From: Stagnimonas sp965279705 | GTDB taxonomy: Bacteria > Pseudomonadota > Gammaproteobacteria > Nevskiales > Nevskiaceae | NCBI GenBank assembly: GCA_965279705.1 | Contig: OZ257257.1 | Coordinates: forward strand, 3,348,001-3,412,000 | Length of the DNA stretch: 64,000 nucleotides | Reading direction: 5' to 3' | Shown here: positions 26,469 through 35,924 of the stretch, one piece after another | How the letters are laid out: every line of letters starts with the position of its first letter | Numbering within the stretch: the first letter of the stretch is position 1 | Translations under genes and position numbers: made by a program | Notes under the pieces: model-generated | What the model was told of the DNA's origin: nothing | Seen by the model: the letters and a program-made list of their open reading frames with translations, nothing else | Database searches by the model: none

Positions 26469-27275
26469 GTGAGCAGCCCTGACAATCCCGCAGTGCCCAA
26501 AACGGCAAGCAACCATTTCATTACGCCGGATAAACACGACCAGACGCATTTTGGTTTTACCGCCGTCCCTGTTACTGAGAAGCAAAAACGCGTCGCAGGC
26601 GTTTTTACCTCGGTAGCCAGCAAGTACGACGTGATGAACGACTTGATGTCGTTCGGCGTGCATCGACTGTGGAAGCGCTTTGTCATCGACCTGGCCGGCG
26701 TGCGCAGCGGCGAGAAAGTGCTGGATGTAGCCGGTGGCACCGGTGACTTGACCAAAGAGTTCGCCAAGCTCGTCGGCCCCAATGGTTTGGCGATCTTGAG
26801 CGACATCAACGCCGCCATGCTGGGTGAAGGCCGCACGCGTCTGGCCGACAAGGGTGTTGTGCAAGCCCCTGCTGTGCAGCTCAACGCGGAGCAGATTCCT
26901 TTCGCCGAAGGCACTTTCGACTGCATCACTATCGGCTTTGGCCTGCGCAACGTCACCGACAAGGACAAGGCACTGGCCAGCATGACCAAGTCACTGAAAA
27001 TTGGTGGTCGCCTGCTGGTGCTAGAGTTCAGCAAGCCGTTGCTGGAGCCGCTGTCGAAAATCTACGACGCCTACAGCTTCAAGCTGCTGCCGCTGATGGG
27101 CAAGCTGGTTGCCAACGATGCCGACAGCTATCGCTATCTGGCCGAGTCGATCCGCATGCACCCCGACCAAGACACGCTCAAGGGGATGATGGAGCGCGCG
27201 GGCCTGAGCCGCGTGCAGGTCTACAACCTCACGGGCGGCATCGTTGCGGTGCATCGCGGGTTTCGACTCGAATAA
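26469..27275 (+). CDS. ubiE: Ubiquinone/menaquinone C-methyltransferase
   Basis: This SAM-dependent enzyme methylates the ring carbon in ubiquinone (and, where present, menaquinone) synthesis. Motifs: KYDVMNDLMSFGVHRLWKR, VLDVAGGTGDLTKEFA (SAM loop), and FDCITIGFGLRNVTDK. No ATG fits; GTG at 26469 gives 268 residues, TTG at 26457 gives 272, and both extend a little before the family's usual start. No clear Shine-Dalgarno is seen. It heads ubiE-ubiJ-ubiB. Confidence 0.95.
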   Translation: MSSPDNPAVPKTASNHFITPDKHDQTHFGFTAVPVTEKQKRVAGVFTSVASKYDVMNDLMSFGVHRLWKRFVIDLAGVRSGEKVLDVAGGTGDLTKEFAKLVGPNGLAILSDINAAMLGEGRTRLADKGVVQAPAVQLNAEQIPFAEGTFDCITIGFGLRNVTDKDKALASMTKSLKIGGRLLVLEFSKPLLEPLSKIYDAYSFKLLPLMGKLVANDADSYRYLAESIRMHPDQDTLKGMMERAGLSRVQVYNLTGGIVAVHRGFRLE

Positions 27276-27278
27276 GCA

Positions 27279-27896
27279 ATGACCCCGAACCTGATTTGCG
27301 CCGCCGTCGAGGTGGCGCTCAACCGCACGCTGCGCCTGGAGCCGGAAGTGCTGGAAGACTTCGCCAAGCTCGATGGCCGGATACTGGCTTTCACCGTGGA
27401 TGGCCTCGAATGGGATTTCTTCATCGAGTGCATTACCACTGGCGTGCGGGTGCTGCCGAGCTTCGAGCGCAAGGCCGACGCACATGTGCACGGCGGCGCG
27501 ATCGGCTACGCGCAGCTGGCACGCCAGTTCAAGACTGGTGACACCCATCTGCCGCCGGGTGTGACGGTGGATGGCGATGCCGAGCTGTTGCAACGCTTCA
27601 CCAAACTGCTGACCCGCATCGGCTTCGAGCCAGCCGAGCTGATTGCCAGGTTCACCGGCGATGGTGTCGCGCAACGACTGTTCGGCGGCCTGCAAGAGCT
27701 GTTCGGCTGGGGCAGCAAGAGTGCAAAGACGATGACGCTCAATGCCTCGGAATATCTGCGCGAAGAAACCTATGACCTGGCGCGCAAGATCGACGCCGAA
27801 GAGTGGGGCTCTGGTGTTGAAACCCTGCGTGACGATGTCGCGCGCCTCGACGCACGGCTGAAACGGCTGGAAAAATCGGTGGAGAAATCTGCTTGA
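27279..27896 (+). CDS. ubiJ: Ubiquinone biosynthesis accessory factor UbiJ (SCP2 domain)
   Basis: The 205-residue cytosolic protein begins 3 bp after ubiE. The N-terminal SCP2-like lipid-binding fold is visible in LDGRILAFTVDGLEWDFF and VTVDGDAELLQRF. The C-terminus (about 165-205) is a coiled coil ending LDARLKRLEKS. Size, position between ubiE and ubiB, and this layout match UbiJ, which binds quinone intermediates for the Ubi complex. Confidence 0.93.
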   Translation: MTPNLICAAVEVALNRTLRLEPEVLEDFAKLDGRILAFTVDGLEWDFFIECITTGVRVLPSFERKADAHVHGGAIGYAQLARQFKTGDTHLPPGVTVDGDAELLQRFTKLLTRIGFEPAELIARFTGDGVAQRLFGGLQELFGWGSKSAKTMTLNASEYLREETYDLARKIDAEEWGSGVETLRDDVARLDARLKRLEKSVEKSA

Positions 27897-29500
27897 GCAG
27901 CTCTGTCATCGGTGCCGCCTCGCGACTCTGGACCATTCACCGCGTCATCCGACGCTATGGCTTGCAGGAGTTCTGGAACGGCAAGCCTGCCAGCGACCCA
28001 CGCCCTCGCGGGGAACGCCTGCGACTGGCGCTGGAAGAATTGGGGACGGTCTTCATCAAGTTCGGTCAGGCGCTCTCGACGCGGCCGGATGTCATCCCAC
28101 CCGACATCGCGCTGGAACTGCAAAAATTGCAGGACCAGGTGCCGCCCTTCCCCACCGAAGTGGCCAAACAGCTGATCGAAACCGCGCTGGAAAAACCGCT
28201 GCCGGAGCTGTTCGCGCGCTTTGACGATGTGCCGCTCGCCTCCGCTTCAGTCGCGCAAGTGCATACCGCCAAGCTGCACGGCGAGCCGGGGCTGGAGGTC
28301 ATCGTCAAGGTGCTGCGCCCCGGCATCGAGATCAGTGTCGAGAAGGACATCGGCCTGCTGCACACGCTCGCCTCACTGGTGGAGCGCCTGCATCCTGAAG
28401 GCCATCGCATCCAGCCCGTCGCCATCGTTGCCGAGTACGCCAAGAGCCTGCGCGACGAACTCGACCTGATGCGCGAGGCCGCCAACTGCGGGCTGCTGCG
28501 TCGCAACTGGCTGGGCTCGGAGCTGATCTATCACCCGCTGATCTTCTGGGATTTCACCCGCCCCAATGTGATGGTGCAGGAGCGGCTCTACGGCCACTCG
28601 GTACGTGAACTCGCGTTCTTCCGCGAGCAGGGCGTGGATTTTTCGGTACTGGCCGAGCGCGGCGTGGAGATCTTTTTCAAGCAGGTGTTCCGCGACAATT
28701 TCTTTCACGCCGATATGCACCCCGGCAACATTTTTGTCGACATCAGCAACCCGAAAAAGCCGAGCTATCTCGCACTCGATTTCGGCATCGTCGGGCAGCT
28801 GACGCCGCAGGATCAGCGCTACCTGGCCGAAAACTTTCTCGCCTTCTTCAACCGCGATTACAAACGCATCGCCGAGTTGCATGTAGAAAGTGGCTGGATA
28901 CCTGCCGGCACCCGCGTCGAGGATTTCGAGAGCGCGATCCGCACTGTCTGCGAGCCGATCTTCGGCCGTCCGATCAAGGACATCTCGTTCGGATTCTTCC
29001 TGCTGCGGTTGTTCAACGTCGCTCGTCGCTTTCAGTATCAGGTACAGCCGCAGCTGGTGCTGCTGCAAAAAACCTTGCTGCAGGTCGAAGGTCTCGGTCG
29101 CCAGCTCTACCCCGATCTCGATCTGTGGAAGTCGGCCAAGCCGATCATGGAAGACTGGATGAAGAAGCGGCTGGCACCGTCCACCGCCTTCATGAAATTG
29201 CGCAACCAGGCCCCGGCGCTGGCCGAGACCTTGCCGCTCTTGGCCGAGAACGCGCTCAAGCGTTTGGAGCGCGGTGAGCCCCTGGGCGGCGGTGTGTCCG
29301 CGAAGGAGCTGGCCGGCTTCAAGGCCGAGCTGCTCGGCAGCCAGCGCAAGACCCGCGCCGTGGTGTTTGCCGCAGGCTGCCTCATCGCCGCCGCTTTGCT
29401 CTACGGTTATACACCCTCGCAGTCGCACTGGTTAGGCTTGCCGCCGCTGTCCTGGGGTTTGCTGGTCGCCGGCGGCATCGCACTCTGGCGGCGACGCTAG
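27893..29500 (+). CDS. ubiB: UbiB-family atypical kinase for ubiquinone biosynthesis
   Basis: The 535-residue membrane-associated protein starts at a TTG overlapping the ubiJ stop (TTGA). Family motifs: VFIKFGQALSTRPDVIP (KxGQ), PLASASVAQVH, FHADMHPGNIFV and LALDFGIVGQL. Two C-terminal hydrophobic helices (about 480-530) anchor it. It is the ATPase/kinase-like factor needed for aerobic ubiquinone synthesis. Translational coupling keeps it matched to ubiE-ubiJ. Confidence 0.96.
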   Translation: MSSSVIGAASRLWTIHRVIRRYGLQEFWNGKPASDPRPRGERLRLALEELGTVFIKFGQALSTRPDVIPPDIALELQKLQDQVPPFPTEVAKQLIETALEKPLPELFARFDDVPLASASVAQVHTAKLHGEPGLEVIVKVLRPGIEISVEKDIGLLHTLASLVERLHPEGHRIQPVAIVAEYAKSLRDELDLMREAANCGLLRRNWLGSELIYHPLIFWDFTRPNVMVQERLYGHSVRELAFFREQGVDFSVLAERGVEIFFKQVFRDNFFHADMHPGNIFVDISNPKKPSYLALDFGIVGQLTPQDQRYLAENFLAFFNRDYKRIAELHVESGWIPAGTRVEDFESAIRTVCEPIFGRPIKDISFGFFLLRLFNVARRFQYQVQPQLVLLQKTLLQVEGLGRQLYPDLDLWKSAKPIMEDWMKKRLAPSTAFMKLRNQAPALAETLPLLAENALKRLERGEPLGGGVSAKELAGFKAELLGSQRKTRAVVFAAGCLIAAALLYGYTPSQSHWLGLPPLSWGLLVAGGIALWRRR

Positions 29501-29507
29501 GCGACCG

Positions 29508-30266
29508 ATGGAGGTCGGCGTTCAACTGTTGAAAGCGCTGACCGCCCTGCTCACGCCTTTGGGCTTGGCGCTGCTACTGATCCTGATCGGTCTGGCGTTC
29601 AAACGTCGCAGCGTGGTGTTGCTGGCGGTGATCTGGCTCTGGGTGTGGAGCACACCGATGGCCGCCGAATGGCTGGGCGGCACGCTGGAATACCAGCATG
29701 TCATCCAGCCGATTGCGGCACTGCCGAGCGCCGATGCCATCGTGATTCTCGGCGGCGCAGTGGATGCGCCGGTGCCACCTTGGTTCCCTGAGCCAAACCT
29801 CAGCTCGGCTGCAGACCGTATCGTGTTCGGCGCCAAGCTCTGGCATGCGGACAAGGCCCCGCTGGTGTTTTTCAGCGGCGGTGCGCTGCCCGGGCAGCCG
29901 TCGGAAGCCGCTGTGGCCGCCGAGTTGCTGATACTGATGGGCGTGCCGGCCAACGCCATCGCGCAAGAGGGCGAAAGCCGCACCACGCGCGCCAATGCCA
30001 CCTTGAGCGCGCCCTTGCTGCGCGCGCGCGGCATCAAGCGCGCCTTGCTGGTCACATCGGTATGGCACATGCCGCGTGCCCTGCAAAACTTCCAGGCCGC
30101 GGCCCCCGACATCGAATGGATCGCCGCAGGCTGCGATCCCCATACGTTTGCGGATGTCGGCTTCGTCGGCAGTCGGCTCATGCCCAACACCGAGGCGCTC
30201 GACTTCTCGCGCAAAATGTTCAAGGAGTGGCTGGGTATTGCCTGGGCGCGCATCGGCGGCAGCTGA
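29508..30266 (+). CDS. YdcF/ElyC-type DUF218 membrane protein
   Basis: The 252-residue protein has two N-terminal transmembrane helices (about 10-30, 35-50) and a periplasmic DUF218 domain: ADAIVILGGAVD, LVFFSGG, ANATLSAPLLRARGIKRALLVTSVWHMPRAL. This resembles ElyC, which is linked to envelope and peptidoglycan homeostasis. It lies 7 bp after ubiB and may be on the same transcript. The exact enzymatic role is not settled for the family. Confidence 0.9.
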   Translation: MEVGVQLLKALTALLTPLGLALLLILIGLAFKRRSVVLLAVIWLWVWSTPMAAEWLGGTLEYQHVIQPIAALPSADAIVILGGAVDAPVPPWFPEPNLSSAADRIVFGAKLWHADKAPLVFFSGGALPGQPSEAAVAAELLILMGVPANAIAQEGESRTTRANATLSAPLLRARGIKRALLVTSVWHMPRALQNFQAAAPDIEWIAAGCDPHTFADVGFVGSRLMPNTEALDFSRKMFKEWLGIAWARIGGS

Positions 30267-30362
30267 TTTTCATCGGCAGCCGCGTCACGGTTTCACACAA
30301 GTTGCATCAGTCTGTCATCGGTGCCGCTTACTTTTCGGAATCGACCTTCGCCGTCCTCCGTC

Positions 30363-31697
30363 ATGGAAAGCCCCGCTGCCAAACCCGCCCTCAATGTGCT
30401 GGCCTTGCGCCGCAGCGTGGAGCCGATTGCCCCCACCACCACGGTCAGCGAGGCCGCAGACCAGATCCTGTCGGAGGGCTATTCGGAAATGCTGTGCCTG
30501 CCCATCGTCGAGGAGGGCCGCCCGATAGGCGTGATTTCGCGGCATCGCTTCAACGAGATTTTCCTCACCCGCTTCGGCCGCGAGATCTATGGCCGCAAGC
30601 CGGTGGCGCGTTTCATGAACCCGACGCCGCTCACGGTCGAATATGACCTACCGCTGGAAGCCGCCGCCGAACTGGTGGGCGCACAGCTGTCCGCACCCAT
30701 CACCGAGGATTACATCATCACCCACGAGGGCCGCTACATCGGCATGGGCGTGGTGGTTGATCTGCTCGCGGCCATGCAGAAGCGGCTGGCCTTGCAGGTG
30801 CAGCAGACCGCCGTTGCCTACCGCAAGCTCAAGTCCAGCCAGGCGGCACTGGTGCAGGCCGAAAAAATGGCCTCGCTCGGCCAGATGGTGGCCGGTGTCG
30901 CGCACGAGATGAACACCCCGCTCGGCTATGTGCGCAACAACGTCGAGATGCTCGAAGGCGTTTTCGCCCAAATGAACGAAGCGCTGAGCCAGCACGAGGC
31001 ACTCACCCAGTTGCTGACCGACCCCAACGCCGACGAACAGACACTCGGCCGGCAGCTGTCGACTGTCGCTGTGCTGGATGCCGACCTGCGCGGCAGCGGC
31101 ATGCTGGAAGAAGCACAGTCCCTGTTCGGCGATACGCTCTATGGCATTGATCAGGTGAAAGACCTGGTGGTCAATCTGCGCAACTTCTCGCGTCTGGACG
31201 CTGCGCAGACCAGCGATGTGCGCTTGAACGAGTGCATCGAGCAGACGCTGACCATCGCCAACAGCGTGGTCAAGGACAAGGCCCGCATCGTCAAGCAACT
31301 CGCTGCGGAACTGCCTGTATTCAAGGGCGGGCCTTCGCAGATCAACCAGATCATCCTCAACCTCGTCACCAATGCTGCGCAGGCGATCGGCCACAGCGAT
31401 GGCGAGATCACGCTCACCACCTGGAGCGATACCAGCAGCGTGCACCTCTCTGTGGCGGACAACGGCAAAGGCATCGCGGCCGATCATCTGCCACGCGTAT
31501 TCGACCCTTTCTTCACCACCAAGCCGCAGGGCGAAGGTACGGGGCTGGGCCTTTCGATCAGCTTCCAGATTGCGCAGGCGCACAGCGGCAACTTGAGCGT
31601 GCGCTCCGAAGTGGGGCGCGGCACCACCTTCACCCTGAGCTTGCCGGTGGTGGTGAAGAGCAAGCCGGTTTCGAGCTTCGTCGAGGAAACAGCATGA
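30363..31697 (+). CDS. CBS-domain sensor histidine kinase
   Basis: The 444-residue kinase has no membrane segments. The N-terminus (about 20-145) is a CBS pair (TTTVSEAADQILSEG, IVEEGRPIGVISR, KPVARFMNPTPLTVEYDLPLEAAAEL), a ligand-sensing module that often binds adenosine nucleotides. A helical stretch leads to the dimerisation/phosphotransfer helix with H181 in VAGVAHEMNTPLG, then the ATPase domain (LNLVTNAAQAI, VADNGKGI, FFTTKPQGEGTGLGLSIS). The ATG at 30363 is chosen; a GTG 14 codons upstream also fits. It is coupled by an ATGA overlap to a double-receiver regulator, its probable partner. Confidence 0.93.
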   Translation: MESPAAKPALNVLALRRSVEPIAPTTTVSEAADQILSEGYSEMLCLPIVEEGRPIGVISRHRFNEIFLTRFGREIYGRKPVARFMNPTPLTVEYDLPLEAAAELVGAQLSAPITEDYIITHEGRYIGMGVVVDLLAAMQKRLALQVQQTAVAYRKLKSSQAALVQAEKMASLGQMVAGVAHEMNTPLGYVRNNVEMLEGVFAQMNEALSQHEALTQLLTDPNADEQTLGRQLSTVAVLDADLRGSGMLEEAQSLFGDTLYGIDQVKDLVVNLRNFSRLDAAQTSDVRLNECIEQTLTIANSVVKDKARIVKQLAAELPVFKGGPSQINQIILNLVTNAAQAIGHSDGEITLTTWSDTSSVHLSVADNGKGIAADHLPRVFDPFFTTKPQGEGTGLGLSISFQIAQAHSGNLSVRSEVGRGTTFTLSLPVVVKSKPVSSFVEETA

Positions 31698-32746
31698 GCA
31701 CGCCCTACCCCTTGCAAGCGCGACTCGGCGCGGCCGCACGTTTTGCCGATGCCAGCAACAACCCTGCCGTCATCAAGCCCAAGCTGCTGCTGGTGGATGA
31801 CGAGGAACGCATCCTGCGCTCGCTGGCCATGCTGTTCCGCGCGCAGTACGACCTGCGCACCACCACCGATGCGCACGAGGCGCTGCGCATCGTCGAGCAG
31901 GAGCAGATTCACGTCATCGTCTCCGACCAGAAGATGCCGATCATGCGCGGCGCGGATCTGCTCAAGCAGGTGAAGGAGAAAAGCCCCCACACCATGCGCT
32001 TGCTGCTCACCGGCTACTCCGAGCTGGACGCGGTAGTGGACTCGGTAAACGAAGGCGAGATCTTCCGGTTTCTCAACAAGCCCTGGGATGCACAAGAGTT
32101 GCGCACCACCGTCTCGCAGGCAATGGAAATTGCACAGGCGTCATTCGCAGCACCACCGCAAATGGCCAGCACCATGCCCGAGTCGGCACCCTCCATCGCG
32201 CCCTCTGCCGCACAATTGATGACGATGACCGGCAGCTTCGTTTCGCCAATGTCCGGCGAGATGATTCTGGTGGTCGATGACGATCCCGAGGTCGCACGCG
32301 TCATCCAGGAAGTCGCCGGCCCCAACCAGCCGGTGCGCTGGGCGCGCTCGATCGACGAAGCGTTCAGCATCATTGGCCAAGACAACATCGGCGTGGTGGT
32401 GGCAGAAATCGAAGTCGGCGGCGAGCGCTTCACCGGCGCACTGAAGGTGCTCAAGCGGCAGCACCCGGAGGTGGTGAGCATGGTCATCACGCCATTCAAC
32501 GATGCGGGCCTGCTGATCGGCCTCATCAACGAAGGGCAGATTTTTCGCCTCATCCCCAAGCCCATCCGTAAAGGTCCACTGGCGATGAACCTCGCCTCGG
32601 CTCTCAAGCAGCACCGCATGTTGAAGAATGCGCCCAAGGCATTCACCGAGCGCTACGCCGTGCAGCCTAGTAAATCAGCCGATGATTTGAGCATTGCCAG
32701 CCGAGTGATGGGCTTGCTATCTCGTTTTCGCAGCCGCACGGCTTGA
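31694..32746 (+). CDS. Response regulator with two receiver domains, the second Asp-to-Glu
   Basis: The 350-residue protein starts within the kinase stop (ATGA). Receiver 1 (about 28-140) is complete: LLLVDDEE, phospho-acceptor D78 in VSDQKMP, the T/Lys switch residues LLLTGY and LNKPW. Receiver 2 (about 190-310) keeps LVVDDDPE, VITPF and IPKPI but has E238 where the phospho-Asp belongs (VVAEIEVGG). A low-complexity linker separates them. There is no DNA-binding or enzymatic output domain, so it should act through protein contacts. Closed by a terminator. Confidence 0.92.
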   Translation: MSTPYPLQARLGAAARFADASNNPAVIKPKLLLVDDEERILRSLAMLFRAQYDLRTTTDAHEALRIVEQEQIHVIVSDQKMPIMRGADLLKQVKEKSPHTMRLLLTGYSELDAVVDSVNEGEIFRFLNKPWDAQELRTTVSQAMEIAQASFAAPPQMASTMPESAPSIAPSAAQLMTMTGSFVSPMSGEMILVVDDDPEVARVIQEVAGPNQPVRWARSIDEAFSIIGQDNIGVVVAEIEVGGERFTGALKVLKRQHPEVVSMVITPFNDAGLLIGLINEGQIFRLIPKPIRKGPLAMNLASALKQHRMLKNAPKAFTERYAVQPSKSADDLSIASRVMGLLSRFRSRTA

Positions 32747-32756
32747 TTCATCACGC

Positions 32757-32792
32757 ACAAAAAAAGCCCGGCAGTGCCGGGCTTTTTTTGTG
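32757..32792. terminator. Bidirectional terminator between the regulator and ctp
   Basis: GCCCGG / CCGGGC stem flanked by seven A and seven T, extending to a longer ACA...TGT pairing. It serves both converging genes. Confidence 0.92.
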
Positions 32793-32803
32793 TCGCTTGC
32801 AGT

Positions 32804-34153
32804 TTAGTAACCGCGAGCGATGGTCAGGCCCTTGAGCAAGTTCAGCGCTTCGTAGAGCTGGTAATCGGTTTCAGCCAGATTGCTCTCGGCCTCTTCTGAT
32901 TTCTTGGTATCCGTCGCGGTTTTGCCTTCGGTCTTCACCGCTTCTTCGACCAGCTTCTTGGCTTCCGGGTTGTCGAGGCGACCTTTCAGGTCGGCCTCTT
33001 TCTCACGCACGGACTCGAACGGATCGGCGTCGGCACGGCTGATCTTCATCGGCTGGAAGGTGATATCCGGCTCGATGCCTTCGGCCTGGATGCTGCGACC
33101 CGACGGCGTGTAGTAGCGCGCCGTGGTGATCTTGATCGCGGACTGGTTGGCGAGCGGCAAAATCGTCTGCACGCTGCCCTTGCCGAAGGTCTTGCTGCCG
33201 ACGATCACCGCACGATGGGTGTCTTGCAGCGCACCGGCCACGATCTCGGCGGCGGATGCCGAGCCGCCATTGACCAGCACGACGATCGGCCGGCCCGAAA
33301 GCTCGTCACCCGGCGTGGCGCTGAAGATGCGGTTGGAGTCGGCGTCACGGCCCTTGATGCTGACGATCTGGCCCTTTTCGATGAAGGCGTCCGAGACATC
33401 CACGGCGGCATTGAGCACGCCACCCGGGTTGTTGCGCAGGTCGAGAATCAGGCCGCGCAGCTCGCCGTCCTTCTTCAATTTTTTCAGCTCGTCCAGCATC
33501 AGCTTGCCGGTGGTGGTGGTGAACTGGCTGACGCGCAAGTAACCGTAACCGGATTCGAGCAGCTTGCTCTTGGCGGAGGCGACGTTGATGGTTTCGCGCT
33601 TGAGATCAAACACCAGCGGCTTGTCGGCATCCTTGCGCAGCACGGTGAGCTGCACCTTGCTGCCGGGGTCGCCGCGCATCTTGTCGACGGCCTCTTTCAG
33701 GCTCAAGCCGCGCACCGGATCGGTACCGATCTTGGCAATGTAGTCACCGGCTTGGATGCCCGCCTTGAACGCCGGCGTGTCATCGATGGGACTGACCACG
33801 AATACGAGGCCGTCCTTCATCTGCACTTCAATGCCGAGGCCACCGAACTTGCCGGTGGTGGCGGTGTTCATTTCCTTGAACTCTTCCTTGTCCAGATAGG
33901 ACGAGTGCGGGTCGAGCCCGCTCAACATGCCGCGCACCGCGTTTTCGAGCAGCTTGTCGTCTTCGACCGGCTCGACGTAATCGGTTTTGACGCGGTTGAG
34001 GATTTCGACAAAGGCCTGCAAGTCCTTCAGCGGCAGCGTATCGCTGGCGGTCTCCTTCACGGCGAACACGCCGGTGGTCAGGGTAATACCAGCACCCACG
34101 AGGGCGCTGGCGAGCATCGCAATAGAGACACGAACTTTGGAGGACATGGGCAT
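32804..34153 (-). CDS. ctpA: Carboxy-terminal processing protease (S41, CtpA-type)
   Basis: The 449-residue periplasmic serine protease has an N-terminal signal anchor (about 8-28). A PDZ domain (about 90-180, GLGIEVQMKDGLVFVV and AGIQAGDYI) is followed by the S41 core with LDLRNNPGGVL, the nucleophile motif GSASAAEI near residue 298 and K325 in FGKGSVQ. It trims C-termini of envelope proteins and commonly controls murein hydrolases. It lies 88 bp downstream of an EnvC-type gene on the same strand, consistent with joint function. ATGs at 34153 and 34147 are both possible. Confidence 0.95.
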   Translation of the reverse strand: MPMSSKVRVSIAMLASALVGAGITLTTGVFAVKETASDTLPLKDLQAFVEILNRVKTDYVEPVEDDKLLENAVRGMLSGLDPHSSYLDKEEFKEMNTATTGKFGGLGIEVQMKDGLVFVVSPIDDTPAFKAGIQAGDYIAKIGTDPVRGLSLKEAVDKMRGDPGSKVQLTVLRKDADKPLVFDLKRETINVASAKSKLLESGYGYLRVSQFTTTTGKLMLDELKKLKKDGELRGLILDLRNNPGGVLNAAVDVSDAFIEKGQIVSIKGRDADSNRIFSATPGDELSGRPIVVLVNGGSASAAEIVAGALQDTHRAVIVGSKTFGKGSVQTILPLANQSAIKITTARYYTPSGRSIQAEGIEPDITFQPMKISRADADPFESVREKEADLKGRLDNPEAKKLVEEAVKTEGKTATDTKKSEEAESNLAETDYQLYEALNLLKGLTIARGY

Positions 34154-34241
34154 CGACAGAAAGGGAGGAGTGAAGCGCAGTTTTGACAATAGCACTTAGG
34201 ATTTCGTTGCGTGCCTTAACGCTGGCAGGCGATGTCGATAT

Positions 34242-35426
34242 TTAAGGCTGCAACCAGCCACGTGGGTCGAGCGGCTCGGTGCCCTTGCGCAGCTCGAAAT
34301 ACAGCCCGGTCTGGTCGTGGCCGCCAGAGTCTCCGACCTGCCCGATGGTCTCGCCAACACCCACGGTTTCACCCGCCGTGGTCGCCACATTTTCAAGATG
34401 GCCGTAGAGCGTGAAGTGACTGTCTTCGTGTTCGAGAATGATGATCAGACCATAGCGGTGCATGAAACCGACGTAGGCCACGCGCCCACGGGCCGCGGCT
34501 TTGACCGGCGCGCCGCGATTGGCAGCGATCCACAGGCCTTTCCACGCCAGCTTGCCGCCCACCTTGGGGTCGCCGTAGTTGGCCAGCAGCTCGCCGCGCA
34601 AGGGCCAGGCCAGGCGGCCGCGACCCTGGCTGAATGCTCGCGCAGGCGTGCCATCGCGCTCAGGTGTAGCAGGAGTTTTTACCGGTTCGTCGGCCAACAC
34701 AGTCTTGATGTTGTCGATGACACGGGTGAGATCTTTTTCGTCTTGCTGCAGGCTTTTCAGACGATCTTCTTCATCATCGATTCGCTCATTGAGCTTTGCC
34801 AGCAAGGCAGCGCGCTGCGCCTTCAGGCGAGTGTCTTCCGCCACTATTTTTTCGTTTTCGACCTTCAGCGCCTTGAGCTGCGCGGTTTCTTGTTGCAGGC
34901 GTGCTTGCGCGGTCGTCAGTCGCAGACCTTCGTCCTGCAGCACCTTCACGCGGTTGGCGCGGGCGCGGCTCAAATAGTCCTGATAAGTCAGCAGACGGCC
35001 CACCGGCCCGGCACTGTCTTGCGACAGCAGCAGCTTGGCTTGCTCGCGCTGGCCGGTGATGTAGGTGGCGCGCAGCTCCTGGCCCAAAGCGGTGCGCTCG
35101 GCTTCGAGATTGTCACGGGCATGGTTGCGGGCAGCTTCGGCTTTGCTCAACTCGGCTTGGCGAGCGCTCAGCTCGCCCGCCATGCGCTCCAGCTCGCCGC
35201 GGCTGGTCGCGAGTTTTTTCTCGGCGTCTTCCATGTCCGCATCGAGCGCATCGCGCTTCTGGCGATCTTGTTCCAGCGTGCGATTGAGCGCCTGTATTCG
35301 CAGCTGGATGCGGTCGAGTTCTTTCTGACGCGGCTTGCTGACGGGTGCAGCCACGGCGAGGCTCAGCGGCAGCAGCAGAATGGCCAGCAGCAGGTGAGGT
35401 CGGCGAAAGGGGAAACGAGCGCGCAT
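34242..35426 (-). CDS. envC: EnvC-like murein hydrolase activator
   Basis: The 394-residue periplasmic protein has a signal peptide (about 1-27), a long coiled coil (about 30-250) and a C-terminal LytM/M23 fold. Zinc ligands are mostly lost: the first His and Asp sites read WKGLWIAAN, HxH reads FTLYGHLEN, and the last HFE reads YFELRKG. That degenerate pattern is known for EnvC, which activates amidases AmiA/AmiB at division rather than cutting itself. It precedes ctp and is divergent from the rhodanese gene. Confidence 0.93.
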   Translation of the reverse strand: MRARFPFRRPHLLLAILLLPLSLAVAAPVSKPRQKELDRIQLRIQALNRTLEQDRQKRDALDADMEDAEKKLATSRGELERMAGELSARQAELSKAEAARNHARDNLEAERTALGQELRATYITGQREQAKLLLSQDSAGPVGRLLTYQDYLSRARANRVKVLQDEGLRLTTAQARLQQETAQLKALKVENEKIVAEDTRLKAQRAALLAKLNERIDDEEDRLKSLQQDEKDLTRVIDNIKTVLADEPVKTPATPERDGTPARAFSQGRGRLAWPLRGELLANYGDPKVGGKLAWKGLWIAANRGAPVKAAARGRVAYVGFMHRYGLIIILEHEDSHFTLYGHLENVATTAGETVGVGETIGQVGDSGGHDQTGLYFELRKGTEPLDPRGWLQP

Positions 35427-35488
35427 CGTCGGGGGAGCAGTGAGATAATCGAAGCTAACTCATTTTGAGTGAACCACGGAAATCTTTG

Positions 35489-35914
35489 ATGGATCAGTAT
35501 CTGCAATTCGCCAACGCACACCCTTTGCTCATGGTGGTGCTGGCTGCGGCCTTCCTCGCCATCGTCGCCAACGAGGTGCACGGCAACCTCACCGCCGGCA
35601 AAAAACTCTCGGCCCCCGAAGCGGTGCGACTCATCAACGACCGCGATGCGCGGGTGATCGACGTGCGCCCGGTGGCGGACTTCAAGAAAGCCCATCTGCT
35701 AGGTGCCATCAATATCCCCAGCGACAAGCTCAAAGCCCGCATCGGCGAGATCGAGAAAGATAAAGCCAAGCCCGTGATCGTCTATTGCGCGCTGGGCGGC
35801 ACCGCCAGCGAAGCCGCAAAGACCTTGCGCGCGAATGGCTTTGCCGAAGCGCTTCCCCTCCGCGGTGGCCTCAACGCATGGCTCGCCGCCAACCTGCCCG
35901 TGACCGCTAAATAA
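35489..35914 (+). CDS. Membrane-anchored rhodanese-domain protein
   Basis: This 141-residue protein begins at the ATG at 35489. One N-terminal transmembrane helix (about 12-28) precedes a rhodanese domain with VIDVRPVADFKKAHLLGAINIP and the persulfide-forming C100 in VIVYCALGGTASEAA. It transfers sulfane sulfur, target unknown. It stands 10 bp before grxC and is a regular member of the rhodanese-grxC-secB cluster in Pseudomonas and relatives. Confidence 0.93.
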   Translation: MDQYLQFANAHPLLMVVLAAAFLAIVANEVHGNLTAGKKLSAPEAVRLINDRDARVIDVRPVADFKKAHLLGAINIPSDKLKARIGEIEKDKAKPVIVYCALGGTASEAAKTLRANGFAEALPLRGGLNAWLAANLPVTAK

Positions 35915-35924
35915 AGGCCAAGCC

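Noticed and set aside
30312..30328. 17-nt sequence identical to one at the ubiB start (near 27902)
   Set aside because: Short, single pair, one copy inside a coding sequence; likely chance in a biased genome.
34242..34700. Loss of zinc ligands in the LytM domain of the EnvC-like protein as a novelty
   Set aside because: Degenerate LytM sites are already established for EnvC-type amidase activators.
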